Notes under the pieces: generated by a model | Database searches by the model: none | Seen by the model: the letters and a program-made list of their open reading frames with translations, nothing else | What the model was told of the DNA's origin: nothing | Source of the DNA: Ramlibacter sp. | GTDB lineage: Bacteria; Pseudomonadota; Gammaproteobacteria; Burkholderiales; Burkholderiaceae_C | Reading direction: 5' to 3' | Assembly (NCBI GenBank): GCA_016713005.1 | Contig: JADJPY010000003.1 | Span: forward strand, 248,001-312,000 | DNA length: 64,000 bases | Shown here: positions 42,340-51,126 of the stretch, piece by piece | How the letters are laid out: every line of letters begins with the position of its first letter | Position numbering within the stretch: the stretch's first letter is position 1 | Translations under genes and position numbers: made by a program

Positions 42340-44613
42340 TCAGTCAACCGTCCCCGATTGGCGCATCCTGCTGGCCCTCAGGACTGAGGACGTGCGCTTG
42401 AGGTTGCGCAGCACCGCTTCCAGGTGAGCCCGGTCCCGCACAGAGATGACGAACCGCAAGTCGGTGGCGTCCTGGGCCGCCTCGTCCCCCATGTCGACAT
42501 GGGTGATATCGGCCTCGGCACCCGCCAGGGCGGCGGCTACCCGGGCCAGCACTCCCTTGCCATTCGACACAGTGACCAGAACACTCGTTTCGAACGGCCT
42601 CACGGGGTCGTCCGACCACTCCACCGCAATGAAGCGCTCACTGTCCTTGGCTTGCAGCTTGCGTGCGACGGGGCACTCTTCCACGTGCACCACAAGCCCC
42701 TCACCACGTCCCAGATACCCGACGATGGCGTCCCCAGGGATGGGCCGACAGCATCGCGCGAACTGGACCGATGCGTTCTCGCTTCCGTCCAGCATCACAG
42801 CGCCCTGAGACACCGTTTCGTGTGCGGTGAACCGCTCCCGCGAAATCAGCAAGGCGTCCGGTTTCTCCCCGATCTCCGCCAGAAGGGTCATCAACCGTTT
42901 TGCCACAATGCTGGCGATGCGCTTGCCAAGCCCCAGGTCGGTGAGGAGTTCCGCACGGTTGCGGTTGCCGGTGAAGCGCAGAAGCTTGTCCCAGATGACG
43001 CGATGCTTCTCGTCCTCCTCTGGCAGTTTCTCCAGGCCTTCGGCCCGAAGGGCCTGAGCCAGCAATTTCTCCCCCAGTTCCTGGGACTCAGCGTGTGCGA
43101 GTGTTTTCAGATGGTGGCGGATCTTGGATCTGGCACGTCCGGTACGCACGAACCCCAGCCAAGCCGGGTTGGGCGCCGACACGGATGCCGTAACCACCTC
43201 GACCACATCGCCATTTTTAAGTTCGGTGCGCAGTGGCACCTGTTCTCCGTTGATGCGTACGGCGACCGTATGGTCGCCAACATCGCTGTGAATCGCGTAG
43301 GCGAAGTCCACCACAGTGGCGCCCCGGGGCAAGGCCATGATCTGGCTCTTCGGTGTGAAAACGTAGACCGCGTCAGGAAACAGGTCAATCTTGACGTGAT
43401 CCCAGAATTCCGCGGCATCCCTGGTTTCGTGCTGGATGTCGAGCAGGGATTGCAGCCACTTTGTACCCAGTCTGTCCCCGCCAGTCCCGTCGGTCGAACT
43501 GGCCTTGTAGAGCCAGTGGGCGGCCACTCCGGACTCGGCCACCAGGTGCATGGCTTCTGTACGCATCTGAAATTCCACGTTGACGCCTGAAGGTCCGACC
43601 AGCGTGGTGTGCAGCGACTGATAGCCGTTGACCTTGGGTATGGCGATGTGGTCCTTGAACTTTCCGGGCACGGGTTTGTAGTTCTGGTGCAGCAGCCCGA
43701 GCGCGGTGTAGCAATCCGTAACGCCAGGGACGATCACCCGAAAGCCGTATATGTCCGTGACCTGGGCAAAGCTCAGGTGCTTGTCGTCCATTTTTCTGTA
43801 AATCGAATACAGCGTCTTCTCACGGCCGGAAATTCGAACGGGCAGGCCAGCCGCCCGGAAAGTGTCCTCAACGTCGCGCTGGACTTTCTGTATCAGGTCG
43901 CGCCGGCGGTTGCGCGCGCGAGTGACGGCTTTGGTCAAGACAGCGTAGCGCCACGGCCGCAGGTACCGGAAGGCCAGGTCCTGCAGTTCACGATAGGTCT
44001 GATTCAGCCCCAGCCGGTGCGCGATCGGCGCGTAGATGTCCAGGGTTTCCGAAGAGATTCGAGCCCATTTCTCGCGGGCCACGTTCTCCAGTGTGCGCAT
44101 GTTGTGGGTGCGGTCGGCCAACTTGATCAGGATGACCCGCACATCGCGCGCCATGGCCAGAAGCATCTTGCGGAACGACTCCGCCTGGCTTTCCTCACGC
44201 GTGTCGAATTGGAGCTTGTCAAGCTTGGTCAAGCCATCCACGAGTTCAGCGACCGGTGCGCCAAAGCGCTCGATGAGTTCTGGTTTGGTCACCCCGCAGT
44301 CTTCGATGGCGTCATGCAGCAGCGCCGCCATCAATGCCTGTGCATCCAGTTTCCATTCGGCACACTGGGCGGCGACAGCAATCGGGTGCGTAATGTAGGG
44401 TTCGCCGCTGGCCCGAATCTGTCCGAGGTGAGCTTCGTCCGCGAACCGGTAAGCTTTGCGGACCTGATCTATTTCGACCGGTTCAAGATAGTCCAGACGC
44501 GCCGTCAGGGCGGCGAAACTCGCGGCTGCCGCGTTCGCGGCAGCCAGGTCGGTCGTACGTCCCGCGCCGGAACGACTTGACGATTTGGAGGGGGGCTTGA
44601 GCTCACCAAGCAT
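42340..44613 (-). CDS. spoT: Bifunctional (p)ppGpp synthetase/hydrolase (SpoT/Rsh)
   Basis: 757 residues. Makes and degrades the stringent-response alarmone. The HD hydrolase domain has ITHPIAVA, HDAIED and KLADRTHNMRTL; the synthetase domain has DIYGFRVIV and VNGYQSLHTTLVG; a TGS domain (VYVFTPKSQIMALPRGATVVDFAY), a zinc-finger-like ARCCRPIPGD and a C-terminal ACT domain follow. Both catalytic sites look intact, so it is bifunctional. It lies downstream of gmk and rpoZ, separated from rpoZ by a hairpin terminator. Confidence 0.96.
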   Translation of the reverse strand: MLGELKPPSKSSSRSGAGRTTDLAAANAAAASFAALTARLDYLEPVEIDQVRKAYRFADEAHLGQIRASGEPYITHPIAVAAQCAEWKLDAQALMAALLHDAIEDCGVTKPELIERFGAPVAELVDGLTKLDKLQFDTREESQAESFRKMLLAMARDVRVILIKLADRTHNMRTLENVAREKWARISSETLDIYAPIAHRLGLNQTYRELQDLAFRYLRPWRYAVLTKAVTRARNRRRDLIQKVQRDVEDTFRAAGLPVRISGREKTLYSIYRKMDDKHLSFAQVTDIYGFRVIVPGVTDCYTALGLLHQNYKPVPGKFKDHIAIPKVNGYQSLHTTLVGPSGVNVEFQMRTEAMHLVAESGVAAHWLYKASSTDGTGGDRLGTKWLQSLLDIQHETRDAAEFWDHVKIDLFPDAVYVFTPKSQIMALPRGATVVDFAYAIHSDVGDHTVAVRINGEQVPLRTELKNGDVVEVVTASVSAPNPAWLGFVRTGRARSKIRHHLKTLAHAESQELGEKLLAQALRAEGLEKLPEEDEKHRVIWDKLLRFTGNRNRAELLTDLGLGKRIASIVAKRLMTLLAEIGEKPDALLISRERFTAHETVSQGAVMLDGSENASVQFARCCRPIPGDAIVGYLGRGEGLVVHVEECPVARKLQAKDSERFIAVEWSDDPVRPFETSVLVTVSNGKGVLARVAAALAGAEADITHVDMGDEAAQDATDLRFVISVRDRAHLEAVLRNLKRTSSVLRASRMRQSGTVD

Positions 44614-44655
44614 CCCTCAACTGTAGCGCGGCAACGGTCGCAGCGGTTTGCCATG

Positions 44656-44681
44656 AAAAAAGGCACCGTGAGGTGCCTTTT
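44656..44681 (-). terminator. Terminator or attenuator between rpoZ and spoT
   Basis: AAAAGGCACC and GGTGCCTTTT form a perfect 10-bp stem with a four-base loop. On the minus strand it is followed directly by further T residues (TTTTTT in all) and CATGG. It lies 25 bases after the rpoZ stop and 43 bases before the spoT start, so it should reduce readthrough from gmk-rpoZ into spoT. Confidence 0.8.
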
Positions 44682-44705
44682 GATTGCAATGCCGAGGTGG
44701 CCGAC

Positions 44706-44909
44706 TCAGATCGGGACCTTTTTCAACATTTCCAGGCCAACCTTGCCTTCGGCGATCTCGCGCAATGCCGTCACGCCCGGCTTGTTCTTGCTTTCAATTT
44801 TCGGTGTGTGCCCCTGGCTCAGCATGCGTGCACGATAGGTGGCTGCGAGAACCAGCTGGAATCGGTTCGGGATCTGCTGGAGACAGTCTTCGACGGTGAT
44901 GCGGGCCAT
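44706..44909 (-). CDS. rpoZ: DNA-directed RNA polymerase omega subunit
   Basis: 67 residues, normal for betaproteobacteria. Assists assembly of RNA polymerase and participates in ppGpp response. MARITVEDCLQQIPNRFQLV and the TYRARML region are characteristic. It lies 22 bases downstream of gmk and upstream of spoT, the standard gmk-rpoZ-spoT order. Confidence 0.97.
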   Translation of the reverse strand: MARITVEDCLQQIPNRFQLVLAATYRARMLSQGHTPKIESKNKPGVTALREIAEGKVGLEMLKKVPI

Positions 44910-44931
44910 GGGAACTCCGGATTTCGGGGGG

Positions 44932-45552
44932 CTAGTGGATGTTCAGCGCCTGAAACGTCGCGGCACGTGCTCGTCGCTGGGCCGGGTACTTCAGTCGCTG
45001 GGCGTGAACAATCGCTTTCAAGTCAAAAAGCGCCCGTTCAAATAACTCATTGATTATAACAAAGTCAAATTCTTTGGCCTGCGCCATCTCAAGTGCGGCA
45101 TTGCGAAGCCGCAGGTCGATGACGTCCGGGGGATCTTCGCCCCGGCGTTCCAGCCGGGACCTCAGTTCCTCCCATGTAGGAGGCAAGATGAATATCAGGA
45201 TGGCGTTGGCAAAGATCTTCTTGATCTGAAGCGCACCCTGGAAGTCGATCTCGAGGATGACGTCGGCACCTTGCGCGATCCGGTCCTCAATTGCTTTCTT
45301 GGACGTTCCGTAACGCTGGCCATGTACATGGGCCCATTCCAGAAAGGCTTCTCCCAGCACCATGGCGTCGAACTCCGGGCCGGAGACAAAGAAGTATTCC
45401 CGACCGTGCTTTTCCTGCCCACGTGGCGGTCGGGTGGTGTGCGAGACCGATGGCTGGACACGGGAATCCAGTTCCATCAACGCCTTGACGAGGCTGGATT
45501 TGCCGGCACCGCTTGGGGCCGCAACGACAAACAGGTTTCCGGGGTAATCCAT
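44932..45552 (-). CDS. gmk: Guanylate kinase
   Basis: 206 residues. Phosphorylates GMP to GDP. P-loop APSGAGKSSLVKAL; GMP-binding SHTTRPPRGQEKHGREYFFV; the lid and DVILEIDFQGALQIKK are intact. ATG 45552 follows a short spacer after yicC. First of the gmk-rpoZ-spoT group. Confidence 0.97.
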   Translation of the reverse strand: MDYPGNLFVVAAPSGAGKSSLVKALMELDSRVQPSVSHTTRPPRGQEKHGREYFFVSGPEFDAMVLGEAFLEWAHVHGQRYGTSKKAIEDRIAQGADVILEIDFQGALQIKKIFANAILIFILPPTWEELRSRLERRGEDPPDVIDLRLRNAALEMAQAKEFDFVIINELFERALFDLKAIVHAQRLKYPAQRRARAATFQALNIH

Positions 45553-45588
45553 GCGGAGGGGGGTCTGGAGGCTGGGCCGAGTGTAGCG

Positions 45589-46506
45589 TCACTCGATGTT
45601 CTGGACCTGTTCGCGCATTTGCTCGATCAGTACCTTCATGTCCACCGAAATCCGGGTCATCTCCAGGGCTGTGGACTTGGAGCCCATCGTGTTGGCTTCG
45701 CGATGCAGTTCCTGGATCAGGAAATCCAGCCGCTTGCCTATGTCACCTCCCCGCTGGATCAGATGTTCCAGTTCATCCAGGTGCGAACGCAGACGGGTCA
45801 GCTCTTCGGCGACGTCAATCCGTATGGCAAAGGCAGTGGCCTCGGTCATCGCCCGGTCCTGCGCACTCTGCGGGGCGGTGTTGTCCGGCGCAAGTGACAT
45901 GGCCTCCTTCCACCGATCCAGAAAGCGCTGTCGCTGTTGCTCCACCAACACGGGGACCAGCGGTTGGGCGCGCTCTGCCAGGGAGCGCAACTCCTCGATT
46001 CGTTCCCGAAGCATGGTCGTCAGCCGGGCGCCTTCCCGCTCCCGCGCAGTCATCAGTGCGGAGATGGCTGCTGCGGCCAGCGATTCCAGCTCGCCCAGAC
46101 AGTCATGCGCCAAGGTGGATGTGCCGGCGCTCCAACGCAGGACGTCCGAAACCGTGAGGGCGCCGGCGCTTGGCAGATGATTCTGGATGCGGTCTTGCAG
46201 TGCCGCCATGCTGGCCAGCAACTCGTCTGAAGGTTCGGGCACATGCTGTCCCGCAGGCTGCTCAACGCTGACGCGCATCTCCACCTTGCCGCGCTTGAGG
46301 TGACGCCCCAAACGCTCTCGCAAGGACGGTTCTGCGAGCCTCAATTCGTCGGGCAGGCGAAATGACAGATCCAGAAACCGGCCATTTACCGAGCGGAGTT
46401 CGATGGCCAGGCGCGGCTTTTGCGGCAGTCTGGACGGCTCTTCGCCCTGCGCCAACCCGTCTCCGGACTGCAGGCTTGCATAGCCGGTCATGCTGTAAAC
46501 TGACAC
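45589..46506 (-). CDS. YicC family endoribonuclease
   Basis: 305 residues. N-terminal SMTGYAS and ELRSVNGRFLDLSFRLP are the YicC signature, and the C-terminal DUF1732-like part has the conserved GKRLDFLIQELHREANTMGSK. E. coli YicC has been linked to RNA turnover as an endoribonuclease. The start is GTG 46506; ATG 46491 (MTGYAS) is possible. It lies 36 bases upstream of gmk on the same strand and is divergent from the kinase gene with about 80 bases between starts. Confidence 0.93.
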   Translation of the reverse strand: MSVYSMTGYASLQSGDGLAQGEEPSRLPQKPRLAIELRSVNGRFLDLSFRLPDELRLAEPSLRERLGRHLKRGKVEMRVSVEQPAGQHVPEPSDELLASMAALQDRIQNHLPSAGALTVSDVLRWSAGTSTLAHDCLGELESLAAAAISALMTAREREGARLTTMLRERIEELRSLAERAQPLVPVLVEQQRQRFLDRWKEAMSLAPDNTAPQSAQDRAMTEATAFAIRIDVAEELTRLRSHLDELEHLIQRGGDIGKRLDFLIQELHREANTMGSKSTALEMTRISVDMKVLIEQMREQVQNIE

Positions 46507-46585
46507 GAACTGGTCTGCCCGAAGATTGTGATTTCGTTGAGGATTCCAGGGCGATCCTGCATCAGGCGCCCATCGCTGTCACATT

Positions 46586-47593
46586 ATGTCAAAGCTGAAA
46601 CCCGCGCCGGTTCCGCCCGACACCGTGATCGGTGGGTATCGCGTGGTTCGCAAGCTCTCGGCCGGCGGTTTCGGCGTGGTCTATCTCGCGGTGGACAACG
46701 AAGGTCAGCAGGTCGCGATCAAGGAGTACCTGCCTTCGTCGTTGGCCACCCGACCCCCAGGTGAGCTGCTGCCACAGGTCCAGCCCGAAAAGCTGTCTTT
46801 GTACCGGCTTGGCTTGAAGAGCTTCTTTGAGGAAGGCCGCTCGCTGGCCCAGATTTCCCACGCATCCGTGGTGAGCGTGCTGAATTTTTTCCGCGAGAAC
46901 GAAACCGTCTACATGGTGATGAATTACCTGGAGGGCGGCACGCTCCAGGATTTCATCATCACCGCGCGGGAGCTCAAAAAGCAGAAAGTGTTCCGGGAAT
47001 CCACCATCCGCAGCCTGTTCGACGAAATCCTGCGCGGTCTGCGCATCGTGCACCAGCACAAGATGCTGCACCTGGACATCAAGCCGGCCAACATCTTCAT
47101 CACCGACGACAACAAGGCCGTGATGATTGATTTTGGCGCGGCGCGTGAGGTGCTGTCCAAGGAAGGGAACTTCATCCGGCCCATGTATACCCCGGGGTTC
47201 GCTGCACCCGAAATGTACCGGCGCGACTCATCCATGGGTCCATGGACCGACATTTACGCCATCGGTGCCTGCATCTATGCCTGCATGCAGGGCTATCCGC
47301 CCAACGATGCGCCCCAGCGGCTGGAAAAAGACCGATTGGCGCTTGCGCTTTCGCGACTGCGCGGCGTCTACTCTGACAACCTGATCGAGGTGGTGGAGTG
47401 GTGCATGTCCCTTGATCCGCTGTCCCGCCCGCAATCGGTGTTTGCCTTGCAAAAGGAGCTCGGCCGTGAAGGCGAGCGACGCTACACCAAGCTCTCGGTC
47501 AGCGAGAAGATGCGCATGCAGTTTGACAGCATGGTCAACGACACCAAGAAGGGCGCACGCAAGCCCACGTCCGGTGGGGTCAAGGCCAAATGA
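46586..47593 (+). CDS. Serine/threonine protein kinase
   Basis: 335 residues, a Hanks-type kinase domain with little else: glycine loop LSAGGFGVVYLA, catalytic Lys in VAIKEYLP, catalytic loop HLDIKPANI (Arg of HRD replaced by Leu), DFG in MIDFGAARE, and the APE-like FAAPEMYRRDS. No membrane segment, so soluble. Its stop overlaps the start of a PP2C phosphatase gene (ATGA), a classic kinase/phosphatase pair. Substrates are unknown. I recall the pair next to rph-rdgB-hemW in Comamonadaceae. Confidence 0.93.
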   Translation: MSKLKPAPVPPDTVIGGYRVVRKLSAGGFGVVYLAVDNEGQQVAIKEYLPSSLATRPPGELLPQVQPEKLSLYRLGLKSFFEEGRSLAQISHASVVSVLNFFRENETVYMVMNYLEGGTLQDFIITARELKKQKVFRESTIRSLFDEILRGLRIVHQHKMLHLDIKPANIFITDDNKAVMIDFGAAREVLSKEGNFIRPMYTPGFAAPEMYRRDSSMGPWTDIYAIGACIYACMQGYPPNDAPQRLEKDRLALALSRLRGVYSDNLIEVVEWCMSLDPLSRPQSVFALQKELGREGERRYTKLSVSEKMRMQFDSMVNDTKKGARKPTSGGVKAK

Positions 47594-48492
47594 AGTTTTC
47601 CGTGTTCCAGGTCAGCCGCCGCGGTGGTCGAGAGAAGAACGAAGACCGCATGGGTTACTGCTACACCCGCGAGTCCGGCCTGTTCGTGCTGGCCGACGGC
47701 ATGGGGGGGCATCCCGAGGGTGAGGTTGCTGCGCAGCTGGCGCTGCAGACCGTGTCGGCGCTGTACCAGAAAGAAGCACGCCCGATTGTCAAGGATGTTC
47801 CGGAGTTCCTCTCGTCATCCCTCATGGCGGCGCACCACCAGATCATCCGCTACGCCAGCGAGAAGGGGATGCTTGACACGCCACGCACGACGCTGGTCGC
47901 AGCGGTGGTGCAGGGCAATGCTGCGAGCTGGGTGCACTGTGGGGATTCCCGCCTGTACGTGGTTCGAGGCGGCGAATTGCTTACCCGTACCCGCGACCAT
48001 TCATATCTGGAGCAGCAGGGCGCCGGCGTGATCAAGCTTGACCGCGTGAATCGCAACATCCTGTTCACCTGCCTGGGTTCTCCCACAAAACCGGTGTTTG
48101 ACGTTTCCGGGCCAGTGACGCTGCAGCAAGGGGACAAGATTCTGCTGTGTTCCGACGGGCTGTGGGGCACGCTGGAAGACCAGGTCATCGTCAACGAGTT
48201 GTCTGACAAATCGGTGTCTGACGCCGTGCCCGAACTGGTCGAGCTGGCTCTGCGCCGCGCGGGGGACCACAGCGACAACGTGACCGTGATCGCGATGGAG
48301 TGGGAAACCCCCGACAGTTTCGAGTCGACGCGTGGCATCTCGACCGACAGCATCAGCGATGGCGTGTTCGCCTCGACCATCCAGGCAGGTGTGCTCGAAA
48401 CGATGGTCGAGGATCTGGACGACGCCGCGATTGAGCGATCAATTGCCGAAATCAACGAAGCCATCCGGCGCTCTGCCGCCCGCAAGTCCTGA
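47590..48492 (+). CDS. PP2C-family protein serine/threonine phosphatase
   Basis: 300 residues. Metal-dependent phosphatase; motifs GGREKNEDRMGYC, LFVLADGMGGHPEGEVAA, the Thr/Asp region VHCGDSRLYVVRGG, DHSYLEQQGAG and GDHSDNVTVIAME carry the manganese-binding Asp residues. A C-terminal 45-residue helical tail lies beyond the fold. It probably reverses the adjacent kinase, with which it overlaps by 4 bases. Confidence 0.93.
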   Translation: MKFSVFQVSRRGGREKNEDRMGYCYTRESGLFVLADGMGGHPEGEVAAQLALQTVSALYQKEARPIVKDVPEFLSSSLMAAHHQIIRYASEKGMLDTPRTTLVAAVVQGNAASWVHCGDSRLYVVRGGELLTRTRDHSYLEQQGAGVIKLDRVNRNILFTCLGSPTKPVFDVSGPVTLQQGDKILLCSDGLWGTLEDQVIVNELSDKSVSDAVPELVELALRRAGDHSDNVTVIAMEWETPDSFESTRGISTDSISDGVFASTIQAGVLETMVEDLDDAAIERSIAEINEAIRRSAARKS

Positions 48493-48543
48493 CAAAACCG
48501 GGCAGGCGCGGCGCCGGCCCGTTGCCCTCAATCCATCTAAACC

Positions 48544-49272
48544 ATGAGCACATTCACCCGAAGCGGCGTGCGCGCCGCCAACCAGCTGCGCACTGTGCGG
48601 CTCACCCGCGGTTTCACCATCCACGCCGAGGGGTCCGTGCTGGTCGAGTTCGGCCAGACCCGTGTGCTGTGCACGGCGTCGGTGGAGGAGAAAGTCCCCG
48701 GGCACAAGAAGGGCAGCGGCGAAGGTTGGGTCACAGCCGAATATGGCATGCTGCCCCGCGCCACCCACACGCGCGGCGACCGCGAGGCCGCACGAGGCAA
48801 GCAGAGCGGCCGCACGCAGGAGATACAGCGCCTGATCGGGCGGTCCCTGCGAGCGGTGTTCGACCTGAAGAAGCTTGGCGAGCGCACCATTCACCTGGAC
48901 TGCGACGTCCTGCAGGCGGATGGCGGCACGCGCACTGCCGCGATCACGGGCGCCTTTGTGGCGGCCCAGGACGCTGTGGCCAGCCTGATCGCCGCCGGCA
49001 AGCTCAGCGCGTCGCCCATCACCGACCATGTGGCCGCCGTGTCTGTGGGCATCGTGCAGGGCACTCCGCTGCTGGACCTGGAGTACACCGAGGACGTGGC
49101 CTGCGACACCGACATGAACGTGGTGATGACCGGCGCCGGCCACTATGTCGAGGTTCAAGGCACCGCCGAAGGCGCCGCCTTCACGCGCCGCGAGATGGAC
49201 GCGCTGTTGGCTCTGGCGGAAAGCGGCATCGCCGATCTGGTTCGCTTGCAGCGTGGATCGCTATCAAAATAA
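48544..49272 (+). CDS. rph: Ribonuclease PH
   Basis: 242 residues. Phosphorolytic 3' to 5' exoribonuclease that trims tRNA ends. Seen: GSVLVEFGQTRVLCTASVEE, GWVTAEYGMLPRATHTR, RSGRTQEIQRLIGRSLRAV-like region, and DCDVLQADGGTRTAAITGA. The last codons (encoding LSK and the stop) lie inside the palindrome of a dispersed repeat, so the natural C-terminus was replaced by repeat-derived sequence. Confidence 0.96.
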   Translation: MSTFTRSGVRAANQLRTVRLTRGFTIHAEGSVLVEFGQTRVLCTASVEEKVPGHKKGSGEGWVTAEYGMLPRATHTRGDREAARGKQSGRTQEIQRLIGRSLRAVFDLKKLGERTIHLDCDVLQADGGTRTAAITGAFVAAQDAVASLIAAGKLSASPITDHVAAVSVGIVQGTPLLDLEYTEDVACDTDMNVVMTGAGHYVEVQGTAEGAAFTRREMDALLALAESGIADLVRLQRGSLSK

Positions 49273-49321
49273 TAGCGGATCAGCAAGATCTGGCGGGGGC
49301 TACAGCCTGATTTCTCCATGA
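49260..49321 (+). repeat. 62-bp dispersed repeat, copy 6 (rph end to rdgB start)
   Basis: Head palindrome GCTATCAAAATAATAGC (49260-49276); GGCGGGGGCTACAGCCTG begins at 49292, offset 32; end TTTCTCCATGA at 49321. The rph stop codon is in the head and the rdgB ATG is in the last bases, so the repeat fills the whole space between the two genes. Confidence 0.9.
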
Positions 49322-49932
49322 AAATTGTTCTGGCGTCGAACAATGCCGGAAAGCTGGCGGAACTGCGGGCCTTGCTGGCCCCGTTGGGGGTGGCGCTGGT
49401 GCCGCAGTCCGAGCTCGCCATACCCGAAGCGCCCGAGCCGCACCGCACCTTTGTCGAAAATGCATTGGCCAAGGCGCGCCACGCCGCGCGGCTGAGCGGG
49501 CTGCCCGCCATCGCCGACGACGCCGGTCTCTGTGTCCAGGCGTTCGGTGGCCTGCCCGGAGTGGACACCGCGTTCTATGCCACGCAGTTTGGCTATGACA
49601 AGGGGGATGCCAGCAACGTGCGCGCCTTGCTGGAGCAACTGGCCGGGCACGAGGACCGGCGTGCCGCTCTGGTCAGCACGCTCGTGGCACTGCGAAGCGC
49701 AGACGACCCGGAGCCGCTGATCGCGGTGGGACGGGTCAACGGCGAGATCGCCCGGGAGCCGGTTGGAGAGAACGGCTTCGGCTTCGACCCGGTCATGTAC
49801 ATCCCCGAGTTCGGGCAGACGTTCGCCCAGTTGCCCGTGGACGTGAAGAATGCCTACAGCCATCGCGGCCGCGCCGCCGCGCAGATGCTCGCCCTGATGC
49901 GTGCGAACTGGTTCCAGGCACCGCCACCGTGA
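49318..49932 (+). CDS. rdgB: dITP/XTP pyrophosphatase (RdgB/HAM1)
   Basis: 204 residues. Removes non-canonical purine nucleotides. N-terminal IVLASNNAGKLAELRALLAP, central TFVENALAKARHAA, SGLPAIADDAGLCVQAFGG with metal-binding acids, and GFGFDPVMYIPEFGQT. Its ATG lies in the end of a dispersed repeat, and no separate ribosome site is obvious beyond the repeat's own G-rich block. The GTG start of hemW overlaps its stop. Confidence 0.96.
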   Translation: MKIVLASNNAGKLAELRALLAPLGVALVPQSELAIPEAPEPHRTFVENALAKARHAARLSGLPAIADDAGLCVQAFGGLPGVDTAFYATQFGYDKGDASNVRALLEQLAGHEDRRAALVSTLVALRSADDPEPLIAVGRVNGEIAREPVGENGFGFDPVMYIPEFGQTFAQLPVDVKNAYSHRGRAAAQMLALMRANWFQAPPP

Positions 49933-51110
49933 AAGACGTCCAGCACTACATGCGACCGGGCCTGTTGCAGCTGGCCAGCCTGCCACCCCTGTCGTTGTAT
50001 GTGCACCTGCCCTGGTGCCTCAAGAAATGCCCGTACTGCGATTTCAACTCGCACGAGATGCGGCCCGACCAGATGCCGGAGCAGCGCTACCTGGATGCGC
50101 TGGTGGCCGACCTGGACGCCGCGCTGCCGCTGGTGTGGGGCCGCACCATCCACAGCATTTTCATCGGGGGCGGAACGCCCAGCCTTTTTTCTCCTGCCGG
50201 GCTGGACCGGCTGCTGGGCGATATCCGGGCCCGGCTGCGACTTGAGCCGGGTTGCGAGATCACGCTGGAAGCGAATCCGGGCACGTTTGAAAAGGACCGC
50301 TTCCGTGCGTTTCGCAGCGCGGGGGTCACGCGCCTGTCGGTGGGGGTGCAGAGCTTCAACGACGCTCACCTGCGGGCGCTGGGCCGCGTGCACGACCGCG
50401 CCCAGGCCATCGCCGCGCTGGAGGAGGCCGCCCACGCATTTGACACGTTCAATCTTGATCTGATGTACGCGCTGCCAGGCCAGACTCTTGTGCAGCTGGA
50501 CGAGGACCTGACCCAGGCACTGGCGATGGCGCCACCGCACCTGTCGGTCTACCACCTCACCATCGAGCCCAACACCTGGTTCGCCAAATTCCCGCCCAAG
50601 TTGCCGGAGGACGATCTCGCCTATGCGATGCTGGATCGCCTGACCGAGCGCACCGGCGTGGCCGGGCTGGAGCGATACGAGGTGTCGGCCTACGCCCGGC
50701 CGGGGCACCGATGCGTGCACAACCTCAACTACTGGGAGTTTGGCGACTACCTCGGTATTGGTGCCGGTGCGCACAGCAAGCTCAGCTTCGCGCACCGAAT
50801 CGTGCGCCAGGTGCGTTACCGCGAGCCGCGTTTGTACATGGACAACGCCCTGGCCGGCATGGCGTTGGCGCAGGACGATGAAGTGCCGCGCGCCGAGTTG
50901 CCCTTCGAGTTCATGCTCAATGCACTGCGCCTGCGGGAAGGGTTTTCGCTGCAGCAGTTCTGTGAACGCACCGGTCTGGCGGTGAGTGCGATCGCCAGTG
51001 GCCTGGAAGCCGCGCAGGCAAGCGGCCTGATCGAGCGCGACCTGGTGCAGGTCCGACCGACCGCGCGCGGGTTCGACTTCCTCAGCGACCTGCAGTCGCT
51101 TTTTCTCTGA
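49929..51110 (+). CDS. hemW: Heme chaperone HemW (radical SAM)
   Basis: 393 residues. HemN-like radical SAM protein now regarded as a heme chaperone. Iron-sulfur motif C-x3-C-x2-C in PWCLKKCPYCDFNSHE; IFIGGGTPSLFSP; NPGTFEKDRF; GVQSFNDAHLRALGR. HemN proper has an extra N-terminal part and more Cys residues, so HemW is the better call. Start GTG 49929 overlaps the rdgB stop (GTGA). Confidence 0.94.
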   Translation: MKDVQHYMRPGLLQLASLPPLSLYVHLPWCLKKCPYCDFNSHEMRPDQMPEQRYLDALVADLDAALPLVWGRTIHSIFIGGGTPSLFSPAGLDRLLGDIRARLRLEPGCEITLEANPGTFEKDRFRAFRSAGVTRLSVGVQSFNDAHLRALGRVHDRAQAIAALEEAAHAFDTFNLDLMYALPGQTLVQLDEDLTQALAMAPPHLSVYHLTIEPNTWFAKFPPKLPEDDLAYAMLDRLTERTGVAGLERYEVSAYARPGHRCVHNLNYWEFGDYLGIGAGAHSKLSFAHRIVRQVRYREPRLYMDNALAGMALAQDDEVPRAELPFEFMLNALRLREGFSLQQFCERTGLAVSAIASGLEAAQASGLIERDLVQVRPTARGFDFLSDLQSLFL

Positions 51111-51126
51111 AGGACTGGAACGCTGG

